Shown one piece after another: positions 33,990 through 43,482 of a DNA stretch of 64,000 nucleotides; positions within the stretch are counted from its first letter, which is position 1; each line of letters starts with the position of its first letter. The DNA is from Candidatus Contendobacter odensis Run_B_J11 (GTDB taxonomy: Bacteria; Pseudomonadota; Gammaproteobacteria; Competibacterales; Competibacteraceae). The stretch is taken from assembly GCF_000531125.1 (NCBI RefSeq), contig NZ_CBTK010000113.1, positions 1-64,000 of the forward strand, in the 5' to 3' direction. Position numbers and translations under genes: made by a program. The notes below the pieces were generated by a model. That model searched no databases, was not told where the DNA came from, and saw only the letters and a list, made by a program, of their open reading frames with translations.

Positions 33990-35444
33990 TCACGCTTTCG
34001 CCAGCTTGGCGGTCAACTTGGCTTCTACAGCCGCCTGCTCATATCGAGCTGCCCGCACCGTCATCACCATGTTGTACACCATGACCAGAACGCCGCTCAC
34101 GAAAAAAGCGCCGCCCAGCGCCCGCCAGATATACGGAGTGTGCATGAACTCGACGGTCTCGATGAAGGTGTAGGCCAGGTTGCCGTAGTCGTCGAAGCTG
34201 CGCAGCATCAGTCCTTGGCCGATGCCAGCGACCCACAACGCCGTGATGTACAGCACGATACCGATAGTGGCGAGCCAGAAGTGGACATAGATCAAGGCCT
34301 GGCTGTACATCTTGGTGTCGTACAGCCGTGGTATCAGGTGATAGAAGGAACCGAAGCTGACCAGCGCCACCCAGCCCAGCGCGCCGGAATGGACATGACC
34401 AATCGTCCAGTCGGTGTAGTGCGAAAGGGCGTTGACGCTCTTCAGCGACATCAACGGACCCTCAAAAGTAGACATGCCGTAGAACGACAGCGAGGTGATC
34501 AGAAACAGCATGATCGGGTCGGAACGCAGTTTGTCCCAGGCACCGGACAGGGTCATGATGCCGTTGATCATCCCACCCCAGGAAGGCATCAGCAGCAGGA
34601 TCGAGAAGGTCGCGGCCAAGGTAGACACCCAATCAGGCAGCGAGGTCCAGTGCAGGTGATGACCACCGGCCCACATATAAAGGAAGATCAGCGCCCAGAA
34701 GTGAATGATGGACAGTCGATAGGAATAGACCGGTCGGCCCGCCTGCTTGGGCACGAAGTAGTACATCATGCCGAGAAAGGCGGCAGTCAGGAAGAAGCCT
34801 ACCGCATTATGGCCATACCACCACTGGGTCATTGCGTCCTGCACCCCAGCGAACAAACTATAGGATTTGGTCAGGCTGACCGGCACCGCCAGATTGTTGA
34901 AGATGTGCAACAGCGCGACGGCCACGATAAACGCCAGGAAAAACCAGTTGGCGACATAGATATGGGGCTGACTGCGGCGGCGCAGAGTTTCCACATACAC
35001 CGCGAAATAGGAGACCCAGACCAAAGTAATCGCAATGTCCAGCGGCCATTCAAACTCGGCGTATTCTCGACCTTGGGATAAGCCCAGCATGTAGGTGATG
35101 GCACCCAGCGCCACGCCGCCGCTCCAACCCCAGAAGGTGAACTCCGCCACCCAAGGGAACGCCAGCCGGGCTTGGCTCGTGCGCTGCACAATATAGTACG
35201 AGGTGGCGAACAGTGCGCTGCCGCCGAAGCCGAAGATCACCAATGTAGTGTGAACTGGGCGCAGCCGTCCGAAAGTCAGAGCGGCAATATCGAAATTCAG
35301 GAACGGCCAAGCCAGTTCGCAGGCAATGTAGACGCCAACGGACATACCGACAACCGCCCACACCATCGCCATGATCGTAAATTTGCGGACGATGTCGTAA
35401 TTGTACTGCTCGGCGGGCAACGCTGAGCTTTGGGCCATATCCAA
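33990..35444 (-). CDS. ccoN: cbb3-type cytochrome c oxidase subunit I
   Basis: This is the catalytic haem b/b3-CuB subunit of the high-affinity oxidase used at low oxygen. The 484-residue protein has 12 or more membrane helices. Metal ligands are visible: [13 protein letters not shown] (low-spin haem), [12 protein letters not shown] (CuB His), GGHHLHWT (paired CuB His), and [10 protein letters not shown] near the C-terminal haem ligands. It is first in the ccoNOQP operon. No canonical FNR box (TTGAT-N4-ATCAA) was found upstream, although cbb3 operons are often FNR-controlled. Confidence 0.97.
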   Translation of the reverse strand: MDMAQSSALPAEQYNYDIVRKFTIMAMVWAVVGMSVGVYIACELAWPFLNFDIAALTFGRLRPVHTTLVIFGFGGSALFATSYYIVQRTSQARLAFPWVAEFTFWGWSGGVALGAITYMLGLSQGREYAEFEWPLDIAITLVWVSYFAVYVETLRRRSQPHIYVANWFFLAFIVAVALLHIFNNLAVPVSLTKSYSLFAGVQDAMTQWWYGHNAVGFFLTAAFLGMMYYFVPKQAGRPVYSYRLSIIHFWALIFLYMWAGGHHLHWTSLPDWVSTLAATFSILLLMPSWGGMINGIMTLSGAWDKLRSDPIMLFLITSLSFYGMSTFEGPLMSLKSVNALSHYTDWTIGHVHSGALGWVALVSFGSFYHLIPRLYDTKMYSQALIYVHFWLATIGIVLYITALWVAGIGQGLMLRSFDDYGNLAYTFIETVEFMHTPYIWRALGGAFFVSGVLVMVYNMVMTVRAARYEQAAVEAKLTAKLAKA

Positions 35445-35540
35445 GTCTCCTTAGTACAAGCCATGGGGTTAGGAGTTTTTGAGTGTTTTCCAATGGTTAC
35501 ACATAGAACTGGAAAACACGCCGGGGCTGGATGATGGCGT

Positions 35541-35570
35541 ATTCTACTAATATTCTCCGGGTTTTCTCAA
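35541..35570 (-). promoter_or_regulatory. candidate promoter for ccoN
   Basis: On the minus strand TTGAGA (35565-35570) and TAGAAT (35541-35546) are 18 bases apart, about 95 bases before the ccoN start. Identified by eye only. Confidence 0.35.
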
Positions 35571-35630
35571 TCAGGATTAGCTAATAGATCGAAAAAAATA
35601 GTGATTTACTTGGGAATGCCTTCGCAGGTA

Positions 35631-36563
35631 TCAGGACATGCGGTGCCACAGGTACGCAAGCGGGCCGCTGGTGTAATGATCGAGCATGAGCGCGGCGAAC
35701 AGCCCGAACAGATACACGATGGAAAAGCTGAAGGCAGGCATCGCCAGTCGGTCATCGCCAGTCGCATACAACCGGGTGGCGTAGCTCAGGAAACGCAGAC
35801 CCAGGCCGACCGCGCCGATCAGATAAATCCAGCCGCTCATGCCGGTCAAAAATGGCAGCAACGTAATCAGGAACAACAGGATGGTGTACAGCAGGATATG
35901 CAGGCGGGTGAAAGCGACGCCGTGGGTGACCGGCAACATCGGGATGTTGGCATTAGCGTAATCGTGGCGGCGGTGGATAGCCAGCGCCCAGAAATGCGGC
36001 GGGGTCCACACATAGATAATAAGAAACAGCAGCAGCGCTCCGGGATCGATGTGACCGGTGACTGCGATCCAGCCCAGTAATGGTGGCGCCGCGCCGGCTG
36101 CCCCACCGATCACAATATTTTGCGGCGTTGCCCGTTTGAGGAACAGGGTGTAAACCACCGCATAACCGATCAGCGCGGTGAAAGTCAGTATGGCGGTCAG
36201 TGGGTTAGTAAAAGTCAGTAGCAAAACAAAGCCCAGTCCCCCGATCACCAGCGCAAAGCCCAGCACTTGCCCGGTTTCCAGGTGACCACTGGGCAACGGC
36301 CGGCGGCAGGTACGTGCCATCAGGGCGTCCACCCGCTGATCCACCAGATGATTAATGGCAGCGGCGGAACCGGCCATCAGCGCGATGCCCAGTGAGCCGA
36401 ACAGCAAAATTTCCCACGGCACCATTCCCGGCGTCGCCAGCAACATACCCACAATAGCCGTGAAGGTAATCAGGGCAACCACCTTGGGTTTGGTCAGTTC
36501 CAGATAGTCGCGCCAACGACGGCGGAAACGGTCATGCAAGGTCTGCATCGTGGCAGTCATCAT
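35631..36563 (-). CDS. ctaB: protohaem IX farnesyltransferase (haem O synthase)
   Basis: The enzyme adds a farnesyl chain to haem b to form haem O, the precursor of haem A for the aa3 oxidase. The 310-residue protein has about nine membrane helices and the UbiA-family motifs [15 protein letters not shown] (substrate binding) and a second Asp-rich loop. The Met start gives [29 protein letters not shown]. Its start overlaps the ctaA stop by four bases, so it belongs to the cox block. Its 3' end lies about 190 bases from the ccoN start, where the cbb3 operon begins. Confidence 0.95.
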   Translation of the reverse strand: MMTATMQTLHDRFRRRWRDYLELTKPKVVALITFTAIVGMLLATPGMVPWEILLFGSLGIALMAGSAAAINHLVDQRVDALMARTCRRPLPSGHLETGQVLGFALVIGGLGFVLLLTFTNPLTAILTFTALIGYAVVYTLFLKRATPQNIVIGGAAGAAPPLLGWIAVTGHIDPGALLLFLIIYVWTPPHFWALAIHRRHDYANANIPMLPVTHGVAFTRLHILLYTILLFLITLLPFLTGMSGWIYLIGAVGLGLRFLSYATRLYATGDDRLAMPAFSFSIVYLFGLFAALMLDHYTSGPLAYLWHRMS

Positions 36564-37588
36564 ACGGTGGCTTCGGGTCGGAGCAGGTGGTTAAGCGTTA
36601 CCAGCGATAGTAGCAGCAACGCTGCACCGCCGGTATGGGCGACTGCTACCGGCAGTGGCAAGTGCAGCATAACATTGGCGATACCCAAGCCGAGTTGGAC
36701 GATCAGTAGAACAGCAATAGCGCCACCGGCCAGTTGCAGGGTGCGATTGCGGGTTGTCGCAACCAGCCGCCAGCTCAGCCAGCCCAGATACAGCGCTACG
36801 ATGAGCGCGCCGATGCGGTGCATGATATGGATGGTCACCCGGGCGTCGTTGGCCAACACTCCGCCTTCATAAGACCTTCCCAACCCTCGCCACGGCGTGA
36901 ATGCTTCCCGGAAGTCCAGCGGCGGCCACCATTGACTCTGGCATGTGGGGAAGTCCGGGCAGGCCAGTGCGGCATAATTGGCGCTGGTCCAGCCACCCAA
37001 AGCGATCTGGCCGACCAGTAGCGCCAGTCCAAGCAGCGCATAAGAGCGCAATGCCCGGCTCTCGACGGTGACCAGCAATTTTCTATTGTTATGCTGACCG
37101 AGCAGCAGCCAGACCAGCAAGCTCAAGGTGGTCAACCCGCCCAGCAGATGCGCCATTACCACCACTGGCTTCAATTGCCAAGTCACCGTCCACATCCCCA
37201 GCATGGATTGAAAAATAATCAGCCCCAGTAGCACCAGCGGCAGAGTAACCGGCTGATCAGTTTGGCGTCGGCCGCGCCAGGCCAGGACCGCCAGCGCGAG
37301 AATCAACAGACCGAGCGTCCCGGCGCAATAGCGGTGAATCATTTCCTTCCACGCCTTGGCGGGTTCAACGGGCCGGTGTGGATAGGCGGAATTGGCCTCG
37401 GCGATCTGAGCGGCTTGGTCGGGCACATCCAGCAGTTGCCCATAACAGCCGGGCCAATCCGGGCAACCCAGACCCGCATCCGACAACCGTACATAAGCAC
37501 CCAGAATCACCACCACAAAGGTCAGCGCCAACGCGGCCCAAGCCACCCGGTAAAAAGTTGTCGTCTGCATTCGGTTCATCTCATCCAA
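36560..37588 (-). CDS. ctaA: haem A synthase
   Basis: CtaA (COX15 family) oxidises the C8 methyl of haem O to the formyl group of haem A. The 342-residue protein has eight membrane helices with conserved His residues ([35 protein letters not shown] and [11 protein letters not shown]). The N-terminal region [24 protein letters not shown] has the paired Cys seen in the family. It overlaps ctaB by 4 bases and the SCO-like gene by 8, showing tight co-transcription. Confidence 0.95.
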   Translation of the reverse strand: MDEMNRMQTTTFYRVAWAALALTFVVVILGAYVRLSDAGLGCPDWPGCYGQLLDVPDQAAQIAEANSAYPHRPVEPAKAWKEMIHRYCAGTLGLLILALAVLAWRGRRQTDQPVTLPLVLLGLIIFQSMLGMWTVTWQLKPVVVMAHLLGGLTTLSLLVWLLLGQHNNRKLLVTVESRALRSYALLGLALLVGQIALGGWTSANYAALACPDFPTCQSQWWPPLDFREAFTPWRGLGRSYEGGVLANDARVTIHIMHRIGALIVALYLGWLSWRLVATTRNRTLQLAGGAIAVLLIVQLGLGIANVMLHLPLPVAVAHTGGAALLLLSLVTLNHLLRPEATV

Positions 37589-38171
37589 TTTTGGACAGGC
37601 GTAGTAATCGTTGCAGGTCTTTCAGCATCCCGCGTGGCTCGACTGTAACCGGGTAGCGCATCAACAGATTACCCAGCGGATCAAGCAGATAAATCCATGC
37701 TCCTATCGCTCCTGGTGAATGAAATGCACCACTGAGTTCGGCTTGGGTTGCGACATCAGCCATACTAGCGGTGAGCGCCGGGTGTTCAGTCGCCAGCCAT
37801 TGGCGCAAGCCAGCGTCCGGTGAACCATTGAGGAGAAAAAGCGTTTTTACCCGGCCCATGTCTTTGCCCAAGGCGAGCCGCACCTGCCGCATGTCGTACA
37901 GGGCAGTGCGGCAAGGTGCAGCGCATTCCGTAGTCGAAACGGCGTAAATCATCGTCCAGTAACCCGCGAATACCGAACGATCCAAGAGTTGATCGTCGAG
38001 TGTGGTCAACCGAAAATTGGCTAGTGGTCGCGCCGGATTCAGTAATTCGCCGTGCTGAACCGAACTGCCGGGTTGCCAGCGACCGATCAATAACCAAGCT
38101 GCTGCCAGCGGAACCGCGAAACAGGCGATGATGAACAACAGCAACAGGCGTTGTCGCCAAATCACCGGCAT
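37581..38171 (-). CDS. SCO-like thioredoxin-fold oxidase assembly protein
   Basis: The 196-residue protein has one N-terminal membrane segment (about 8-30) and a periplasmic thioredoxin-like domain. It has a CAAPC motif at 83-87, matching the CxxxC copper-binding or redox site of SCO/SenC proteins, and a YLLDPLGNLLMRYP region equivalent to the SCO C-terminal portion. The rest is more divergent than canonical SenC. Genes of this type lie between SURF1 and ctaA in many Gammaproteobacteria. A role in copper delivery to the CuA site is inferred. Confidence 0.72.
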   Translation of the reverse strand: MPVIWRQRLLLLFIIACFAVPLAAAWLLIGRWQPGSSVQHGELLNPARPLANFRLTTLDDQLLDRSVFAGYWTMIYAVSTTECAAPCRTALYDMRQVRLALGKDMGRVKTLFLLNGSPDAGLRQWLATEHPALTASMADVATQAELSGAFHSPGAIGAWIYLLDPLGNLLMRYPVTVEPRGMLKDLQRLLRLSKIG

Positions 38172-38213
38172 GGCCTCGGTCTTGCCAAAATCGAATGAAC
38201 GTTCATCAAATCC

Positions 38214-38948
38214 TCATTCTGGGCGCGGTAACCGGTGCATGTTGGTAGTGAGATAAAGGATCACGAGCGCCACCGCCAGGGAAAACCATTGAACGGCATA
38301 GCCTTGATGACGTTCCGGACCAAACCCACCGAATCGGGGTTGCCAGTCGCGCCAATAGCCCCCAGCCGCTTCCGGCTCCAACAGCACCACTGCCGGTTGC
38401 AGTGGATAACCAATGATGGTGGACAGCACGTCGTAATCCACATACGGCACCACTCGCGGCCAGCGCCGATCACTGCCGGCGGCATCACCCAGGCGCAAGC
38501 CGGGTTGCGCCGGTTGCGCCAACCGGCCGGTTATCGTCACCGGTTCCGGAGGTGCAGCAAGGACGGGTAACACTTGACGCGATTCACCTAGCGCTACCCA
38601 ACCTCGATTAATCAGAATGGCGCTGCCATCGGATGAGCGCAACGGGGTTAAAACGTGATAGCCCGGTTGGCCATTGCGCAATTGATTGTCCAGCAATACT
38701 TGATGGGCATCATCGTAACGCCCGGAAGCGACGACTCGCCGATAGCGGCCGGCAGAATCAGAGAGGGTGACTTCAGCCAGGGTGACCGGCGGTTGATTGG
38801 ACTGATCAGCGAAAGCGGCTTGCCATTCAGCCTTCTGTCGCCCCCGATCCAACTGCCAGAATCCCAGCGAGAGCAGGATAGGCAGAAACAACAGCAGAGC
38901 GATGGTGGACGACCAACCCGGACGGAAAATCCAGCCACCGATCTGCAT
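38214..38948 (-). CDS. SURF1-family oxidase assembly protein
   Basis: SURF1 proteins aid insertion of haem A into oxidase subunit I. The 244-residue protein has a membrane helix near each end, with a soluble periplasmic core between them. Family segments include LGFWQLDRGRQKAEW, DDAHQVLLDNQLRNGQPGYHVLTPL and ILINRGWV, and the C-terminal HQGYAVQWFSLAVALVILYL. It lies in the cox block between the DUF2909 gene (divergent) and the SCO-like gene. Confidence 0.93.
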   Translation of the reverse strand: MQIGGWIFRPGWSSTIALLLFLPILLSLGFWQLDRGRQKAEWQAAFADQSNQPPVTLAEVTLSDSAGRYRRVVASGRYDDAHQVLLDNQLRNGQPGYHVLTPLRSSDGSAILINRGWVALGESRQVLPVLAAPPEPVTITGRLAQPAQPGLRLGDAAGSDRRWPRVVPYVDYDVLSTIIGYPLQPAVVLLEPEAAGGYWRDWQPRFGGFGPERHQGYAVQWFSLAVALVILYLTTNMHRLPRPE

Positions 38949-39009
38949 TCAGTATTGAACCGTGCGGGTTATACTAACGACGACTGTTTGTTCCCACCGG
39001 AGTCTGCTC

Positions 39010-39213
39010 ATGTTAATCAAAGCCATTGTCGCTATTATCCTGCTGCTCATTCTCGCCAGTCTAGGTTCCGGGTTGGTATTCATGATCCGTGACCAAGGGC
39101 ATGGCTCCCGCGCCGTCAAAGCGCTTACCGTGCGCATCGCGCTATCGGTAGGTTTATTCCTCTTATTGCTGCTGGCTTACGCTGCCGGATTGATCAACCC
39201 GCACGGCCTCTGA
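39010..39213 (+). CDS. DUF2909 twin-transmembrane protein
   Basis: The 67-residue protein consists of two membrane helices joined by a short charged loop (FMIRDQGHGSRAVKALTVRIALS). It begins MLIKAIVAIILLLIL. DUF2909 proteins of this shape commonly sit between coxC and SURF1. The gene is on the plus strand, opposite to all other oxidase genes here. A role in aa3 oxidase biogenesis is inferred from the conserved position; no activity is known. The start was chosen at the Met that opens the helix; a longer frame upstream begins in the SURF1 promoter area. Confidence 0.82.
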   Translation: MLIKAIVAIILLLILASLGSGLVFMIRDQGHGSRAVKALTVRIALSVGLFLLLLLAYAAGLINPHGL

Positions 39214-39226
39214 CCGTGTACTGCTC

Positions 39227-40132
39227 TCACATCCAGTAGACGAAGATGAACAGCCCTAGCCACACTACGTCCACGAAATGCCAGTACCACGCCGCCGCCT
39301 CAAAGGCAAAATGGCGCTCCGGCGTGAAATGACCGGCCAAGCCGCGTAGCAGAATGATTGCCAGAATGATCGCGCCGATAGTGACGTGCAGACCGTGGAA
39401 ACCGGTCAACATAAAAAAGGTAGAACCGTAGATGCCGCTGCTCAAGGTCAAATTCAGATCTTGGTATGCTTCATGATATTCGAGAGCCTGGAGGCTCAGG
39501 AACAGCGCGCCAAGCGCAACCGTAGCAGCAAGACCCTTCAAAAATTGAGTACGCTGACCCTCGACCAGTCCCCAGTGTGCCCAAGTGATGGTCACACCGC
39601 TGCTGAGCAGAATCAGGGTATTGATAGCGGGCAATCCCCATGCATGCATGGGAGCAAAAAAGCCGCCGATTTCGGCAGGGCCGTTAGTGGGCCAAGCGGC
39701 TTCGTATTGGGGCCAAAGCAGATTTTGGGTCAATACCCCATGTGCAGTCTCCCCTCCCAGCCAAGGCACTGAATATTGGCGGGTGTAGAACAGCGCGCCA
39801 AAGAACGCCGCGAAAAACATCACCTCGGAAAAGATAAACCAGCCCATACCCCAGCGGAACGAACGATCCATCTGGTCGCTGTAGAGACCCTTCTGGCTCT
39901 CGTGGATGACGGTGCCAAACCAGCCAAACATCATCAGAAAAATCATAGCGATACCGACCAGCAACAGGGTGCTTTTACCCCCGTTCAGCACGGTCGCTCC
40001 ACCCAGCATCAGGGTGAATAAGCCGATGGTAGCGATGATCGGCCAGTAGCTTTGGTGCGGCACATAGTAATGATCAGCGCTGTGATCGTTAAGACCCTGC
40101 GGGTGTGCGTGTGCGTGAGCCATCTCTATCAA
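39227..40132 (-). CDS. coxC: aa3-type cytochrome c oxidase subunit III
   Basis: Subunit III stabilises the oxidase and supports proton uptake. The 301-residue protein has seven helices and family segments YYVPHQSYWPIIATIGLF, FRWGMGWFIFSEVMFFAAFFGALFY, STFFMLTGFHGLHV and FAAAWYWHFVDVVWLGLFI-like text near the end. Its 3' end is 13 bases from the 3' end of the convergent DUF2909 gene. The run coxB-coxA-ctaG-coxC on one strand is the usual gammaproteobacterial order. Confidence 0.96.
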   Translation of the reverse strand: MIEMAHAHAHPQGLNDHSADHYYVPHQSYWPIIATIGLFTLMLGGATVLNGGKSTLLLVGIAMIFLMMFGWFGTVIHESQKGLYSDQMDRSFRWGMGWFIFSEVMFFAAFFGALFYTRQYSVPWLGGETAHGVLTQNLLWPQYEAAWPTNGPAEIGGFFAPMHAWGLPAINTLILLSSGVTITWAHWGLVEGQRTQFLKGLAATVALGALFLSLQALEYHEAYQDLNLTLSSGIYGSTFFMLTGFHGLHVTIGAIILAIILLRGLAGHFTPERHFAFEAAAWYWHFVDVVWLGLFIFVYWM

Positions 40133-40176
40133 TCCTCCCTCGACAGTCGTTATCGTGATGATCAGCGGTTGCGATC

Positions 40177-40734
40177 TCAGCCGCCTGCGTCATCCACTCT
40201 AAAAAAGGTATAGGACAGTGTGACTGTGTGTACATCCGGCGGCAGATTGGGGTCAATGCGGAACACGACCGGCATCTCCCGCCCCTCCTCCGGCTGAAAG
40301 ATTTGGCGGGTGAAGCAGAAACATTCGATCTTCTGAAAATGCTGGGCCGCCAAGCCCGGCGCCACACTTGGAATGGCTTGCCCAACCAGCGCATGGCCGG
40401 TCAGGTTACGAGCCAGATAATGGGTTTGGTAATACTGTCCAGGATGAACCTGCATCCGGTTGACTTGGGGGGTGAATTCCCACGGTGCGCCGACATTCAG
40501 ACTGGCGATGAATTCCACCGTGATTGTGCGCGCCTCGTCCACTGCGCTCGACTCCACCGCTGCAACGCGACCACCGGTTTTCCCATTCAGGCCGGTGATC
40601 GCGCACAGCACGTCGTATATCGGCACCATCGCGAAACCAAAACCGAACATCGCTACTGTGATGAGCAGCAAGCGTTTGACCAGCCGACGGTTGGCAACGC
40701 TTATACTTATCGGAGTCGTTTCCTGGATTTCCAC
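40177..40734 (-). CDS. ctaG: CtaG/Cox11 copper chaperone
   Basis: Cox11 proteins deliver copper to the CuB site of subunit I. The 185-residue protein has one N-terminal membrane helix (about 22-40, FGFGFAMVPIYDVLCAITGLNGKT) and a periplasmic beta-rich domain. The copper-binding KIECFCFTRQ motif is present, followed by PVVFRIDP. It lies between coxA and coxC, as expected. Confidence 0.95.
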   Translation of the reverse strand: MEIQETTPISISVANRRLVKRLLLITVAMFGFGFAMVPIYDVLCAITGLNGKTGGRVAAVESSAVDEARTITVEFIASLNVGAPWEFTPQVNRMQVHPGQYYQTHYLARNLTGHALVGQAIPSVAPGLAAQHFQKIECFCFTRQIFQPEEGREMPVVFRIDPNLPPDVHTVTLSYTFFRVDDAGG

Positions 40735-40755
40735 GGGTGTTCTCCAGCCCCTTCG

Positions 40756-42348
40756 TTACTTCACTTCAGGTGCAGTGGTGAAGGTGTGATAAGGCGGTGG
40801 CGATGGTAGCGTCCATTCCAGACCATGTGCGCCTTCCCATACTTGATCAGTGGCTTTTGCGCCGCCGCGAATGGTCTGGACCACGTTGTACAGGAACAGC
40901 AGTTGCGAGAAGCCAAACAGGAACGCGCCCACGGTAGAGATCATGTTGAACTCAGTGAACTGCAAGGCATAATCAGGAATGCGGCGCGGCATCCCGGCCA
41001 AACCGAGAAAGTGCTGCGGGAAGAACAGCACGTTGACCCCAACCACCGACAGCCAGAAGTGAATTTTGCCCAGCCGCTCGTTGTACATGTGGCCGGTCCA
41101 CTTCGGCAGCCAGTAGTAAACTGCCGCCATGATCGAGAACACTGCGCCCGGCACCAGCACATAGTGGAAATGCGCCACTACGAAGTAAGTGTCCTGATAC
41201 TGAAAGTCAGCCGGCGCAATGGCCAGCATCAATCCGGAGAAACCGCCGATGGTGAATAGAATCACGAAGGCAATGGCGAACAGCATCGGCGTCTCGAAGG
41301 TCATCGCGCCGCGCCACATGGTTGAGACCCAGTTGAACACCTTCACCCCGGTCGGCACCGCGATCAGCATGGTGGCGTACATGTAGAACAGCTCGCCGGC
41401 CAGCGGCATCCCCACGGTGAACATGTGGTGGCCCCAAACAATAAAGGACAGGAACGCAATGGATGAGGTGGCATAAACCATTGAGGCATAACCGAATAGC
41501 GGCTTGCGAGCGAAGGTCGGGATGATCTGGGAAACAACCCCGAACGCCGGCAGGATCATGATGTACACCTCAGGATGGCCGAAGAACCAGAAGATATGCT
41601 GGAACATCACCGGATCGCCGCCGCCGCCGGCATTGAAAAAGCTGGTGCCGAAATACTTGTCGGTGAGCAACATAGTGACCGATCCGGCCAGCACTGGCAT
41701 CACCGCGATCAGCAAAAATGCCGTGATCAGCCACGTCCATACGAACAGCGGCATTTTCATCAGCGTCATGCCGGGCGCACGCAGGTTGAGAATGGTGGCA
41801 ATGACGTTGATTGCACCCATGATTGAGGAAATTCCCATCATGTGGATAGCCAGGATTACGAAGGGGAATGCATTACCGGTTTGTAACGCCAACGGCGGGT
41901 ACAGGGTCCAACCGCCAGCCGGTCCGCCGCCCGCCTGGAACAGGGTGGACAACAGCAAGGTGAAAGCAAACGGCATGATCCAGAAGGACCAGTTGTTCAT
42001 CCGTGGCAGCGCCATGTCCGGTGCGCCGATCATCATCGGCAGCAGCCAGTTGGCCAGCCCGACAAAGGCGGGCATAACCGCGCCGAAGATCATCACCAGC
42101 GCATGCAAGGTGGTCATCTGGTTGAAGAAGTGCGGGTTGACGATCTGCAAACCCGGTTGGAACAACTCAGCGCGGATGACCAGCGCCATCGCCCCGCCAA
42201 CAAAGAACATCGTCAGCGAAAACAGCAGGTACAAGGTACCAATGTCTTTATGATTGGTGGTGACCAGCCAGCGAATCAGACCAGGGGACGGTCCGGCATG
42301 GTGGTCGTGATCGTGATCATCAAGTGCAGGTGCGGCTGCGGTACTCAT
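40756..42348 (-). CDS. coxA: aa3-type cytochrome c oxidase subunit I
   Basis: This 530-residue catalytic subunit holds haem a, haem a3 and CuB. It has twelve helices. Metal and proton-path residues visible include TTLHALVMIFG (haem a His), WFFGHPEVYIMILP with the crosslinked His/Tyr region (CuB), HHMFTVGMPLAG, and AHFHYVLVPGAVF near the C-terminal haem ligands. The N-terminus has an HDHDHHAGPSPG run that is only a leader. Its start overlaps the coxB stop by four bases. Confidence 0.97.
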   Translation of the reverse strand: MSTAAAPALDDHDHDHHAGPSPGLIRWLVTTNHKDIGTLYLLFSLTMFFVGGAMALVIRAELFQPGLQIVNPHFFNQMTTLHALVMIFGAVMPAFVGLANWLLPMMIGAPDMALPRMNNWSFWIMPFAFTLLLSTLFQAGGGPAGGWTLYPPLALQTGNAFPFVILAIHMMGISSIMGAINVIATILNLRAPGMTLMKMPLFVWTWLITAFLLIAVMPVLAGSVTMLLTDKYFGTSFFNAGGGGDPVMFQHIFWFFGHPEVYIMILPAFGVVSQIIPTFARKPLFGYASMVYATSSIAFLSFIVWGHHMFTVGMPLAGELFYMYATMLIAVPTGVKVFNWVSTMWRGAMTFETPMLFAIAFVILFTIGGFSGLMLAIAPADFQYQDTYFVVAHFHYVLVPGAVFSIMAAVYYWLPKWTGHMYNERLGKIHFWLSVVGVNVLFFPQHFLGLAGMPRRIPDYALQFTEFNMISTVGAFLFGFSQLLFLYNVVQTIRGGAKATDQVWEGAHGLEWTLPSPPPYHTFTTAPEVK

Positions 42349-43172
42349 AGGGTTTTACCTCCGCTGGCGGTCAGAGTATTCAATTTACTTGCCTTCATCG
42401 TTGCGACCCATTGCTGGAATTCAGCCTCGGGCACAGCTTCGACCACAATCGGCATAAAGCCGTGATCCTTACCGCAGAGTTCAGCACACTGGCCACGATA
42501 GATACCGGGCTTGTCAATCAGTGTCCAGGACTCGTTGATGAAGCCGGGAATGGCATCTTTCTTCAAAGCCAGTGCCGGCACCCACCAGGAATGGATCACG
42601 TCGGAAGCGGTGGTCAGCACCCGGATCTTCTTGCCGACCGGCACTACCAACCGCTGATCCACTTCCAGCAGATAGTGCTCACCCTTGGCGGCATCGTTGT
42701 GGATTTGTGCCTGCGGCGTGGACAAGGTGCTAAAGAAGCCGAGATTTTCATTCAAATACTGGTAATGCCAGCGCCATTGGTAACCGGTCACCTTGATGGT
42801 CAGTTCAGCATCGCGAGCGTCGGCCATGCGAATCAGGGTCTTGGTCGCTGGAACCGCCATTATGATCAGAATCAACATCGGCACCACGGTCCAGAGTATT
42901 TCGATCAGGGTGCTTTCATGGAACTGGGCCGGCACCACACCGCGTGATTTGCGGTGATGGTAAATAGACCAGAACATCACCCCGAACACCACTACGCCGA
43001 TGACCACGCAGATCCAGAAAATCAGCATGTGCAGGCCGTAGACTTCGTGGCTGATGGCGGTGGCGCCCGGCGTCATGTTCAAGGCGAAATCAGCGTGGGC
43101 AACGGCGCTCCACGCCAGTAGCGCTCCGCCGGTGGCGATAGCGCCTGCCTGCGCGATGCGACTGGTGGTCAT
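42345..43172 (-). CDS. coxB: aa3-type cytochrome c oxidase subunit II
   Basis: Subunit II receives electrons from cytochrome c at the dinuclear CuA site. The 275-residue protein has a likely signal peptide, two membrane helices and a periplasmic cupredoxin domain. CuA ligands are visible: His194 (HSWWVPAL), Cys229, Glu231, Cys233, His237 and Met240 (CAELCGKDHGFM). It has no C-terminal cytochrome c domain. An AGGAGGAACAC ribosome site precedes the ATG. It is the first gene of the cox block on the minus strand. Confidence 0.97.
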   Translation of the reverse strand: MTTSRIAQAGAIATGGALLAWSAVAHADFALNMTPGATAISHEVYGLHMLIFWICVVIGVVVFGVMFWSIYHHRKSRGVVPAQFHESTLIEILWTVVPMLILIIMAVPATKTLIRMADARDAELTIKVTGYQWRWHYQYLNENLGFFSTLSTPQAQIHNDAAKGEHYLLEVDQRLVVPVGKKIRVLTTASDVIHSWWVPALALKKDAIPGFINESWTLIDKPGIYRGQCAELCGKDHGFMPIVVEAVPEAEFQQWVATMKASKLNTLTASGGKTL

Positions 43173-43482
43173 AGTGTTCCTCCTGATTGTTATCTAGGAA
43201 TACCAACGCTATGTTGGCTATCACATTAGATTTAACGCAAAAAGCACAAAGTACACGAAAGACAAAAAACCAGAAAACTTTTCAACTAATTGGTTTTACT
43301 TATATCTTTTGTGTTTTTCGTGATTAGGCGATCTTCGGGATGTGCGCTATGCAGCAGGGCGCAACCTCTAAAATCTACTCATAATTTTAGAAAAAAATAG
43401 ACTGCCCATGAAGTTTTGTCAATATCCGAGGATTACACCGGGAATTTGCAGCACAACAGATCGATACGGCCCATAGTACGAG
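43173..43482. other. intergenic region between coxB and bioC, with inverted repeat
   Basis: This 310-base gap is AT-richer than its surroundings. Apart from the inverted repeat listed next, no gene or firm promoter is seen. The coxB promoter should lie in the first 100 bases; nothing better than weak matches was found. Confidence 0.4.
43231..43327. repeat. degenerate inverted repeat (MITE-like)
   Basis: The left arm contains CACGAAAGACAAAAAACC near 43254-43272 and the right arm GGTTTTACTTATATCTTTTGTG and TTTTTCGTG, giving an imperfect inverted repeat. The text resembles the 'CTTTGTGTACTTTGTG' dispersed repeats seen in many Gammaproteobacteria. No ORF. Confidence 0.4.

Noticed and set aside
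33906-35081. 391-residue plus-strand ORF opposite ccoN
   Set aside because: Antisense to ccoN; His/Gln/Asp-rich text is typical of a reverse-frame reading of a membrane protein gene.
35445-35630. FNR box upstream of ccoN
   Set aside because: Expected for cbb3 operons, but no TTGAT-N4-ATCAA match or close variant was found.
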